From Phaeodactylum tricornutum CCAP 1055/1 (lineage: Eukaryota > Bacillariophyta > Bacillariophyceae > Surirellales > Neidiaceae): a DNA stretch of 64,000 nucleotides. Below, in pieces: positions 1 to 10,446 of this stretch. Numbering within the stretch: position 1 is the first letter of the stretch; each line of letters opens with the position of its first letter. Both the position numbers and the translations under genes were made by a program. The notes under the pieces are model-generated. The model saw nothing but the letters and a program-made list of their open reading frames with translations. It searched no databases and was not told where the DNA came from. Location of the stretch: assembly GCF_000150955.2 (NCBI RefSeq), contig NC_011692.1, positions 310,001 to 374,000 on the forward strand, in the 5' to 3' direction.

Positions 1-673
1 GATCGAATCGACGGTGGGTAGTAGTAGTGTGCGTGTGTCGGAAAGCTTTGTGGGAAACGTACTAGACTAGACTGCAGCAGAATTGTCCGCTTGACAAAGC
101 ACACTAGACGGCACAAGCGGAGGTAATACGGCATTCACATCGAACGGGACGAATCGAACCACCCCCACCATCATCATGGTCGCGCGACGGTGCGAAACAG
201 CCCTCTAATATTTTGACCGGAACGAGGGTTACTAAGGGAATGGAACTTGCGGCATTGCCGTGATTCCGCGCCCGTCGTCCCATGAAAGGGAATGGACACT
301 TACGTACAATTGGTTTCTTTTGTCGCACCCCCACGTATTGATATTCGAACACGGGCTATCTACCCCATAGTGCCCCCCCCCCCCCGAAATATCTAGAGAG
401 TTAGGTACCTACCTAGCTAGTCACGCAATCTGACCCCAATCAAATCCAATTGTACATAAGGGAGCAAGGTATCCGGTGACCGCGTCCCGCCGGGGGAAAA
501 GGGCAATGCTCTCTTTCACCGCAGTATCATCCCGTACTCGACCGTAACACGCACCCGTGAGGGAGTGCGCCCCACGATGGTCGACAAAACGGATTCGAAC
601 GACACTTACAACATACACACTCCCCCGGAATCTCCCCGTCAATCCTAATTATTCCCACATATTCATTGTTCGC
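1..673. other. 5' flank of methyltransferase gene, no gene seen
   Basis: No reading frame here has recognisable protein features. The stretch holds a run of 13 C at 373-385 and otherwise mixed-composition DNA leading to the ATG at 674. It presumably contains the promoter and 5' UTR of the methyltransferase gene. No core promoter motif could be assigned with confidence. Confidence 0.5.
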
Positions 674-2356
674 ATGGTATCGGTAACCCGCAAACGCATT
701 CAGGGCAATCACCGCCGCGGATTGCGGCGTCCCGGCAGCGACGCGAGTCGCGAAACCCTCGGTGCCTTGGGCCTGGCGTTCCTCAGTGTCGTCTTTATCG
801 CTTACGCCGTTCTGGGTACGACGGACGAGACAACACCGGTGACGCCGGTCCACGCCACTCCCGACACTGTCCCTGGAGAACGGGCGGTAGCCTGGGGGCG
901 GGGGGATCCGGAACATCCGCGATTGCGCATCGCATCGTCCGCGGCCGATCCGCTCCGGACGGTACCCGACGACGCCAACGGCGAAGCTTACAACGCCGTG
1001 GCGTTGGATATTCTCCAAGTTCTCAATTGTCAACAACTTTTGAATACCACGAGTTCTCCGAACGACGAAGTCGTGGACGATGCCTCGTGGCGCCGGCGTC
1101 TCGAACAAGTCACCACGGATTCGCGAGACGAAGAAGAAGAAGAACGCATCGAGTCCGAGCTGGAGGACCAAGACGACGACTGGCACGGTGGGTTGGTGTC
1201 CAATCCCACCGGGATGCATCTCTTTTGTTTGGCAGCCTTGGACGAGTCCGAGTCCAACGCCGCTATTGCGCAAGTCTGGAAGTCCAAGATTCACTGTGAC
1301 GCCACGCACACCAAACAAAGGGCGTTACTAGATCTATGGTCCACCGCACGCACCGAACTCAGCAAGATCGTCCTGGAACAAACCCTCCGCTTGGTGGAAG
1401 AAACCGAACGCGACCTTTTGGGGACCAACCTACACCTCTGGGCGCCCGCACGCGACTCCGGCATCGACTACACTCTACGGATCCTCAACGACCCGGACGC
1501 CGGATCGGCCGACCGGGGTGGGGTGCTGGGTCTCGACGAAAATCTCGGCGTCGACAAGCTCTGGGTCGACGTTGGTTCCGGATTGGGACTCACGTCCATG
1601 GCCATTGCCCTACTCTACCCCGGCACGCACATTGTTACCGTGGAAGCCGCCAAACCCAACTGGCTCCTCCAAAACATGAATTGGGAGTGCAACGACTTTC
1701 CCCATCAGAGTCGGCGGGATGTCTTGTTGGCCGGCGTCGGGCCTAGTACGCACACTTCGCTCCTCGCCAAGTTCATCTGGCGACCCACCGCCACCACTTC
1801 TACGCGTTCCTGGACCCCTAGCTCGGAACGAACCCCCGACGACCTCGAACTCGCCGTCAAACTCCGCCCCTGGACTCAAATCCTTCGCGAAGCCGATATA
1901 CCCCGCGACAAAATCGACGTCCTCAACGTGGACTGCGAAGGTTGCGAGTACAATCTCATCCCCTCCCTGGACGACGCCGACCTCGATAACATTTCCACCA
2001 TTATGGGTAACGTACACTGGGGCTACATTCCGCTCGCCAAAAAGCCTTCCTCGAGTCGGGCCCGACTCACCCACCAACGCCTCTGCGTACACGAAAACTT
2101 TGCCGCTCTCGCCAAGGAATGTTGCGCCTTTCCCGATCTACCCGTCGTGTCCTCCGTAGCGGGAGAAATACTCGTACACGAACGAGACAATGCCGACCAG
2201 GCCTCCCCAGTTTTCCCCGCCAAAGCCTCCACCGTGGTCGACGTGGCCGGTCCCCTCTGCGACGGGTTCGACGATTGGGCCCGTGAAAATGACCTCGACA
2301 CGGTGGAATCTGATTGGGGATGGTTCCAGATTACCAGCATGGCTGAGGAAGATTAA
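674..2356 (+). CDS. Membrane-anchored FkbM-like SAM-dependent methyltransferase
   Basis: Predicted 560-aa single-exon protein. I start it at 674 (MVSVTRKRIQGN) rather than at the in-frame ATG at 557, because the 674 start gives a short basic tail followed by one hydrophobic segment (about residues 29-48, LGLAFLSVVFIAYAVLG), the pattern of a type II membrane protein facing the secretory lumen. Next comes an acidic low-complexity region, then a Rossmann-type SAM-binding motif (VDVGSGLGLTSMAIA with an acidic VTVEA strand), then KIDVLNVDCEGCEYNLIPSL, which is typical of the FkbM/METTL-type family, and a conserved-looking HWGYIPL. FkbM-type enzymes commonly O-methylate sugars or other small acceptors, but the substrate here is unknown. 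It is convergent with the ABCA transporter gene, 206 bp between stops. Family assignment is fairly sure, biochemical role is not. Confidence 0.75.
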   Translation: MVSVTRKRIQGNHRRGLRRPGSDASRETLGALGLAFLSVVFIAYAVLGTTDETTPVTPVHATPDTVPGERAVAWGRGDPEHPRLRIASSAADPLRTVPDDANGEAYNAVALDILQVLNCQQLLNTTSSPNDEVVDDASWRRRLEQVTTDSRDEEEEERIESELEDQDDDWHGGLVSNPTGMHLFCLAALDESESNAAIAQVWKSKIHCDATHTKQRALLDLWSTARTELSKIVLEQTLRLVEETERDLLGTNLHLWAPARDSGIDYTLRILNDPDAGSADRGGVLGLDENLGVDKLWVDVGSGLGLTSMAIALLYPGTHIVTVEAAKPNWLLQNMNWECNDFPHQSRRDVLLAGVGPSTHTSLLAKFIWRPTATTSTRSWTPSSERTPDDLELAVKLRPWTQILREADIPRDKIDVLNVDCEGCEYNLIPSLDDADLDNISTIMGNVHWGYIPLAKKPSSSRARLTHQRLCVHENFAALAKECCAFPDLPVVSSVAGEILVHERDNADQASPVFPAKASTVVDVAGPLCDGFDDWARENDLDTVESDWGWFQITSMAEED

Positions 2357-2562
2357 CGAATCGTTCAAGACTAGTCACAACCGTGGTTCACCAATGTGTA
2401 AATTTTTAACCATTTAAAAAGTCGGAATTGATTACTTTTGCCTTGATGTAAAAATACCTATCCGCGTGAAATCGTGTGTACTGTTGTAGATAAGTCGTGT
2501 GTGCGTTCGTGCGCGTGTGTATGGGGCAATTGCGTAAACGTTAAAACGTATCGAGAAAATCT

Positions 2563-5500
2563 TTAAGAGTCGTCCCGACCTTGCTTGAGCTTTTCGGCTT
2601 CCGCCGCGTGCATGTTGAAGACCTGTTCGAGACTGGTTTGGCTGACACCGTAATCCGCCAACATGAGGACCTCCTTGTTTTCTTCAATACTCGAAAATAT
2701 CTGGGAAATACGAATACCTTGGGACGGCACTTCGTAACGAGCTTTGGAATCCTGACGTTCACGAAGAACTGAATGCGGGTACTGCTCCTTGATAAACGCA
2801 TCGAGGTCACGCATCCGAAGTTCATTCGTGGCAAAGGCAGCAATCTCTTCCAAAGTTGCTAGTCCGGACGAGGCACTCTTGTAAACCAAGTAGCCAGAAG
2901 GATTGTGAGTCCCGATCATGTCGGACAGGTACGTGTCGCCCGTTAAAAGCTGCAGGGTCTTCTGGCACTCGTCCACGTTAAAAAAGACGTCGTCCTTCAC
3001 ATCTCCCGTTTCCTCGTCGATATGGGCGCCCTTACTTTCTGCTATTTTGGTGAGGTTCTTGCGATAGTCAATATCTTCATTGTGCAAAATCTTGACCTTT
3101 AATTCGACCTGGAAGCCCTGGCCGAACTTGTTCTTCAGATGCTGCGCAGATCCGAGACAGCGCAGACGACCGTTCGCCATGATTCCGATCTGTGGGCAGA
3201 GCGCTTCGCATTCTTCCATAGAGTGAGTCGTCAAAATGACCGACGTCTTCTCGTCAGCGGCAACGTTGGCTCCTGTGACCATGTCGCTGATGAGCTGCCA
3301 GATCTCGCGACGGGCAACCGGGTCAACTCCTGTAGAGCATTCGTCCAGGAAGACAACTTGGGGTTGACCAATCATGGCGCAAGCCAAAGAAAGACGACGC
3401 TTCATGCCACCACTGTAACCGGCCGCGAGACGGTCGCTGTCTTTATCACTCAGACCAACTTCTGTGAGCTTCGTAGCTGCAGCTTCCTTTACAAACTCCA
3501 ATGGGATGCCTTTGATGGCGGCATACAGTTCAACATGCTCTCGACCCGTCATATTATCGAAGTGAGCATCAAACTGAGGACAATATCCAATGCGACGACG
3601 AGTCTTTTCGGGTTCGTTCGCCACGCTAAAGCCTGCTAATGTCGCGTCCCCAGTAGTTGGTGGGAATTCAGCAGTAAGCATTTGCATCGTTGTCGTCTTT
3701 CCCGCGCCATTGATACCCAAAAGACCAAAGCATTGTCCAGGAGGAATACCTAGCGACATGTTATTGACAGCCAGCTTTCCATTGTCGTAGCATTTGGTCA
3801 GCTTACTGATTACAATCAAATCCTCATTGGCCCCGCCAGACAGGACACGTTCCTGTTCAGCAAGAACATCGTCGTCATCGGGGATTGCGGTAGTTATATC
3901 CATTGCATCCTTTGATTTAGGACCACAGAAACACTGGAATGTGATGAATCGGACAAATTTACGCCAGATAGAAACAGCACGGGGGTTGCTGGACCACTTG
4001 TCAATTTGAATCGCAAGTAGCATGTAAAGGACGCTTTCCAACGCCAAGAAAATGACTTCGATGAGAAGGACAGGTTCAGACCATGCGACAACACGCTCGT
4101 TCTCCAAAAAGTCGAGTGTTTCGATGTTGATAGCATAGAAAAGACCTTTGCCAAGGTTAAACGCGGGGATGAAACGAAGGACCCAGATAACGATATTGGC
4201 AGCGTCAATCAAATTCTGCTTCGGTTCAGCAGGGTTTTCGTTGCCAAGCAAGGTCAAAATGAAAGCTGTGAGAGGTCCGCCCATGCCAATCAAAAACCCA
4301 CTGATGATCATAAAGACATTGCACAAGCTCGGCGATGAAAAAGCAAAGGAGAGGCAGTACGTGAACCCAGCAGATGCAGGTCCATACAAGAACAGAATCG
4401 CAATGACTCCGCCAACCACGCCACGCTCGGTTGTCGTAAGGATGTCAACCCCGAACGCGAAAAACAAAATTACGGTAATCCAAAGTGGAAATTGGTAGTT
4501 CATCACGTCCCAAAAAAAGGTCGAAATCCAATAGGCCGACGGTTCAACTCCGGCAACCGTTTGTAAATGCTTCGCTTTCGATTCCCTCTCAGATACAACA
4601 AAGGTTGCGAAAGCTCCAGATATAAATGGAAAACTCAAGACAACAAGGAACCATGCGGAAAAAGCATCCTCAGCTTTTCCGAAATTCCCTTCGAGTTTAG
4701 TAATAGGCAGCGGCGCCAGCTTCGTCTGGATTGTAAAAGTATCAGAATTCAAAGCTTCTCTGGCTAAAGCCTGGTCGGCTAGACTCTGGAATAAAGGCGA
4801 CACATGCAGAGCAGTGAAGTTGTACTGAATAATGTATCCCACTCCTCCAAATCTGCCACAATCCTCCACATTTGTATAATTGACCGTGTTCGCAACACAT
4901 TGACTAAAAACTGATTCGTTGTAAGCAATGTTGGAATCTGTGACGCTACCCACTTCATGTTTATAGAAAATTGCGCCATACTGAGAAGCAGGAAACACCG
5001 TGCTGGAGTTGAACAAACTCAAAGACGCCTTTGTAAAAAAAAATAACATGTTAGCGACCGAAAGAATCGAAATTTACCGTGACAGCAATCGATGCTTACC
5101 TCAAACACAGTGCTGGCTTCAATTCCTTCTGCAGATGCGCCATTGATGCCATTCAATGTGCTCGTTACTTGATCTGACTCGGTAATTGAACAATTGGTGG
5201 TCTCATCCTCTAGACGAGCTTGATATCCACAGAAGAAGTAGGTCTCATCAGTATCAGCAATCGTACTGACTGGGAAACTGTACGCACAACTTCCTGGTTG
5301 GCAGGTAAAGCTACTCTGAGGGTTGTTAAAGACAATAGGATTCCGCGGCATTCCCGTGAAATCAACATTGTAATCGTCTAGAGTCAGCTCAATAGGTGGT
5401 AAATCTCGATCGACGGGAGCAAAAGTAAGGATAATGAGTCCAATCAGCACAAACAAGCATGGGACAATCGTAGTGCACACCCACGCCTTTTTGTCACGAC

Positions 5501-8500
5501 GGAAATTCGCGGCACGCTTCCGAAACAAAGCTTTGACATGAGTCGTAAAAAGACGGTCGTTCTCTAAATCCATTCGAGAGCGTTGGCTCTTGTCGGCATC
5601 CGCGGCTAAAGGAGTGGCACCATTCGAGCCAATTTGCCTGGAGGAAGCAAGCTCGGCCTTCTCAGTAGACTCTCCTCTAGCCACCAAGAGAAACACTTCA
5701 TCCAGTGTTGTGATGCTGACTCCATAAGAACTTATGATGCCCTTGTCAATTTCCTCATCTAGTCCTTCAAACATGGGCGTAAACTTGGAGGCCGCACCCA
5801 TTGGCAATTGGTAACTCATCTCAGATCCAACGTTACTCAATAAAGAGGCCTCGTGAACATTATCCGTGACAATTCGTTTCAACTTATCGTCATTACCGTG
5901 AAGAGCATCCATCGTGCTTGCGCTCGCACCAGTATCTCCATTCTTGATTGCAGCTTTGGCGGCGAGCTTCTCAATTACAAGCTGATAACCGACTCCGTAC
6001 GTCTTTTTCAAAAACAAAGAGCTTCCGCAACATCGCAGACGACCTTCCGACATGATTGCAATCCGATCTCCAAGAATGTCGGCTTCATCCTGCAGCAAAG
6101 ACCACGAATGTTAACGACACGCGAGAAAGAGGGAACTTGTAATTACTATCGTTCCAAAAGCGTACGTACCATAAAGTGAGTTGTGAGAATGATGCAGCGA
6201 TCTTGGCGGTATTGACGGATGACATTCCAGGTGAACCGACGAGAGAAAGGATCCATTCCACTGGTAGGTTCATCCAAGAGCACAACGCTGCTTCCTCCAC
6301 AGAAGGCTATTGCTACGCTTAGTTTGCGTTTCATGCCGCCACTTAGGTTTTTCGAGAAAGTGTTGCGCTTTTCTGAAAGGGCAACGTCCTGAATGACTTG
6401 GTCAATCTGCGCTTCCGCGTCTTCCTTCGACATTATCTTATACTGTCCCTTCAAACGAGCAAAGAATTGTACGTGTTCGCGTACGGTCAACATAGGGAAG
6501 AGGCAGTCGTGTTGCAAACAAATACCAATATCCTTACGGATATTGGTCATGTCTCGACGGATATCTCTGCCCGCCACGGTTGCGGATCCTGCTGTCGGCG
6601 CGAGAGCACCGGTGAGCATTCCAATGGTCGTCGTCTGGGAAAGGAAGTATTTCTGTGAGAATCAAAAGTAATTGCAACGAGCCGAGCTGCAGTACCCTTC
6701 CACCAGCGTACCTTTCCCGCACCATTGTGTCCCAGCAACGCCGTGATTTGTCCGCTGTACATGCTGAGACTAAAATTGTCTACCGCCGTCTTGTTTCCAA
6801 AATCCTTACGCAATCCAAGAATTTCAATATTCTTCCCTTCGGATTGGCGTTGCAGTGCGTCACCGACAGGCTCGTTCGGCACAGAATCTTCAATTTCCGC
6901 ATGGTGCGCATGGTCCATGTCGTCCATACCGTCACCTTGACCAAATCCGCAGCACTTGAAAAGAGCTGTACACGGGAAGTGCCAAGGTTGCGCCTGGCCA
7001 TAATCCGGTTTAATAACACGATTGAGGTAGAAAGTGAGTAATCCCCAGAGAATAATATCTCCAATCAAAGAATTTATCGCGCTGTTGAATGTGTAACCTG
7101 AAGGGTAGTCCGACTCTCCCACACTGCTGCTTTGTGCGCCGACACCTCGGTCCTCTAAATTACCAATTTCTTGCAAACCAAACCCAAAGGCGGCGGCTGG
7201 GTGCAGGCTCAAAAGAGAGAGTAAACCGCTACTGGCGTCTTGGTAGTCAATGGAAATTGAAAAGAAAACACCAATAAAGAACAAAAGCAGCCCGATCAAA
7301 ATTCCGCGTGTCGCTTTAGACGCCAGCGTCGCAACTGCCATTGAGAATACGACAGTCGACATGAGCGTCAAGACCCAAAAGATCCAGAGGTAAAAGCCTG
7401 TTGAGTTCTTAAACATGGCTCCCGAAACAGCGGAGACAATGGTAGCCGTGACGATATGGAAGACGGCGAACGAAATGAACCAAGACCAGCCAATGTCTGA
7501 TTCGGTCACGCTCATCATTTTCATGAGCTCCTTTTGCCGAAGTTCCTTTTCACGGCAAATGAATCCAATCATGGAGGCAACTGGGTAGAGAAAGCCTAGA
7601 ATGACCTGCAACGGCATCACCTCTATGAGCACGCAGAAAAAAAGAACAGCCAAAAAGTGAGCAAAAGGTCTTTCAGTCCACGACCCCTTATCCGTACCAG
7701 CCGCTACATACCGGCAATGTCTCCAAAGAAACCCGTTGTTTCGAAAGATCGGGCGGGAAACTGCACGTACTGAACCCCAGCTTCGGCTACAAAAATTCCC
7801 TGAGCTTCGGCACCGGAATCGGCTAAAATAAAGTCATTGACCAAACGTTGCATGGTTAGCACACCGTTGTAGACATACTGTCCGGTACAGGAATCTTGGA
7901 AAGGACCCTGGTTCGGTGAACCATCTTCCGGAACGCAAACGTCGTCCTCCTTGGCAAATTTCGCCAAGAACTGATCCGTTGCTGGAGTAGTACGGACCGC
8001 AGGACGGGCTTCTTCTTTGGGATTGTTGAAATTAGTCGAGTTCTGAAGAAAGGTGAGAAACAAGATACAAGATGTTAGCTTAGTGTAAAGGAAGGCTCGG
8101 AAATACGTATATATATAGGTAGATGGATACGAGCACATATACATGTTGCATCGTCACGATAACGATTGACGTACCTGGCGCAACCAGTACGAATACGAGT
8201 CGGCCGCGTTTCCTTCAAACACGATGCCCATGCCAATTTTGGGAAATTCTGAATCCCCGTAGCGAGTATCCCTCACGTACGTGTCCATTTCTTCAGGGGA
8301 ATCAAAGACCTGGACGAAATCGAACAAAAAGGGCATCGACGTGCGGAGTGCGGGATAGCGTTCGTACATCCAGGAGGCAAAGGCGGAGGCCCGGGCGGCG
8401 CCGCCTTGATCCGTGGAGGAAGATCCGGCGACGGCCACCATGGCGTACTCACAAAAGTTGCTGGCATCCTGTCCGTCTTGGTCGCAAAAGCGTACGTCAC

Positions 8501-8950
8501 ATTTGACGAAGGGCACCTGCCAGTTGAAGCCTTCCGCGGGCATCCCGGTGATCGAGAGTCCGTCCCCGCTGCCGGGAAAGAAACTCTCGCTTGTCTGACA
8601 CACGCGCTTGGCTTGCATCGCGGTGACGTAATCTTGAAAGGTCAAGGGGGTCAGAGCGCGACTGCCGTCCGGAATGAATTCCGGAATCACCTCCGTTCCG
8701 GTGTTCTCACCCGAGTTTTCGACGGCCCATTTGGTCAAGACCAATATACCGACAAAGAAGACGGGCAAGGCAATCTCGAGAAGCTGATATAGGATAAGAA
8801 CGCACGAGGTGAGAAGGGGGATGATGGTAAGTAGTGGTAAATGCCGACGCGAGGAAGGTGCTATAGCATACATACCGATCCGATCCAGTTGCGACGACGA
8901 TAAATCACATTCCGGCGCATCAATGCGCGCCAGGCAATGGAACCCAGCAT
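2563..8950 (-). CDS. ABCA-subfamily full ABC transporter (7 exons, 1948 aa)
   Basis: Reconstructed exons, 5' to 3': 8876-8950, 8175-8783, 7712-8042, 6712-7622, 6170-6634, 5100-6089, 2563-5028. All six introns are GT-AG, 71-132 bp, and phases match throughout. The protein starts MLGSIAWRALMRRN and has the ABCA order: first membrane segment (LLEIALPVFFVGILVLTKWA), large extracytoplasmic domain, TM cluster, NBD1 (Walker A GHNGAGK split from TTT by intron 4 near residue 642; LSGGMKRKLS; LLDEPTSGMDP; TTHFM-DEADILGDR split by intron 5), second TM half, and NBD2 (GINGAGKTT near residue 1566; YSGGMKRRLS). ABCA proteins move lipids across membranes; the substrate here is unknown. In NBD2 the sequence after Walker B is LDECSTGVDP, Cys replacing the usual Pro. 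It diverges from the GH3 gene with 1.5 kb between starts. Confidence 0.93.
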
Positions 8951-10446
8951 TGTTTGTGCAGTGACGGTTCCAGTGACGGTTACAGCGAGCGTTGGCGATC
9001 AATCTGCCGGCGGAGGATGTCGCGAGTACGGCGTAAGGTTTGAGGTAGACGAGCCGACGAACACTGTCAAACTCCAAAAACAAGTGTTGTTGGGTCGCCT
9101 CTTTGGTTTTTTGTGATCCAAAAGGCAAAGGCACTCCCAGGCTGGAGAGAGATTTTTTTAATGTCGCTTCGCACGAATGCTGAAGCAGCTTGGTCCGAAA
9201 CAAGAATGAAGCAACCGCGCAGAGGGAAAGTCGGTGCAAGTCACACTGAATCTTTTCTGGTTGTTCCAAAAGTGCGAACGTTTTCTCCCTCCACCCCTGA
9301 AAACAGCGAGCGCCACGGGCCGGCGCCGAGTCGTGGAGGAACACAGACGAGCTTCCTTCGAAAAAAGCAGTACAGTCTCTACGAAGATAATTAGGGACTC
9401 AAATCGGCAGACACGACTGAAAGGTCCGATCGTTACAAATAGGTTGCTGCCGGAAGGAACTTACGGAATGACGTCAGAGGGAGCAACACGGATCACAGTC
9501 AATTTCACCAGTTTTCGGAAGGTTCAGAAGATATCCGAGGTTTTTCCCGCATCCGTAATAAGGTAAGTGTAGCTGGCTTTGTGTCTCTCTAGAGAGTCAG
9601 TCAAGCGTTTTACTGTTAGTTTGGAAAATCGCGAAAATCAACAGTAAGTTTGTTCCCGATTCGCAAATGGAACCGGATTGCGAACGTTCGCATTTGTCAA
9701 CATTCACTTCCTAAGCTGACTCGATGTTTACTATTTAGTTACGTCACATAGTGTCGTTTGCATGGGGTCTGACTCCGAATGTCGTGGAGCTCATCCTGAT
9801 CGATCATTCATTGGTCCATCATAAGTTTCAGTAAACAGATATCCGGGGGTACCACGTCATACTGATGATATAACGAACAGTGCAGACGCCAACTGTGGAG
9901 AATGGAGTCATTCCTTGTCAATTTCTGTGTCCGAAAAACAAACCCACGACCAGCAACGTTTTATGTTTGCACGGGACGGGACAGACAAACAGCGGTGGGA
10001 CACTTCGGTGAGTGGCCAGAGACCCAAAAGTCTGCCGAGACTTGTTCCCTCGAATTCTTTCCTATTGTAACCGATACGCTCTGACTGCGATTGGCACCGT
10101 GCGGGTAACTGGGTGACGGGATAGTCCTCGCCACATACCTCTCTTCATATCTTTACCAAGCCACCGAACAACCCCCTACCGAACAAATCATTGCCTGCCT
10201 TCTGCAGAACTCTCGTCACTCCCCACAAAAGTGTTGCCGCTGTACATACACCAACACACCATACAGATTACCGAGACTGGGTATCGGTTGTTGCACAGTA
10301 ATCGAGCCGCACGCGGCAACATCCAGCCGAAGAATTCGGTCGAACAGATTCTGGTTCTCTCTCGGCGTTTCCACAAAGCTTCCAACCAACCCAAAGGTAC
10401 CAACGAAACGCTCTAGACTCCGAGTCGATCGAACGCTTTTCTTAGT
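8951..10446. promoter_or_regulatory. Divergent intergenic region between ABCA and GH3 genes
   Basis: This 1.5-kb stretch separates the two starts and contains no convincing coding sequence; the open frames are short and lack protein-like composition. It presumably holds both promoters. Three ACGTCA hexamers are present: a full TGACGTCA palindrome at 9469-9476, ACGTCA at 9741-9746 and ACGTCA at 9854-9859. These match the bZIP/CRE-type core reported for CO2-responsive promoters in Phaeodactylum. Function here is not shown. Confidence 0.5.

Noticed and set aside
585-610. GGATTCGAAC, resembling the reverse complement of a tRNA T-loop (B box)
   Set aside because: Flanking bases do not form a T stem, and no matching D arm, anticodon arm or acceptor stem is visible.
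527-1318. 263-codon open frame on the minus strand over the methyltransferase gene
   Set aside because: Antisense shadow of a GC-rich coding region; no domain, Phe run, and the plus strand has clear methyltransferase motifs.
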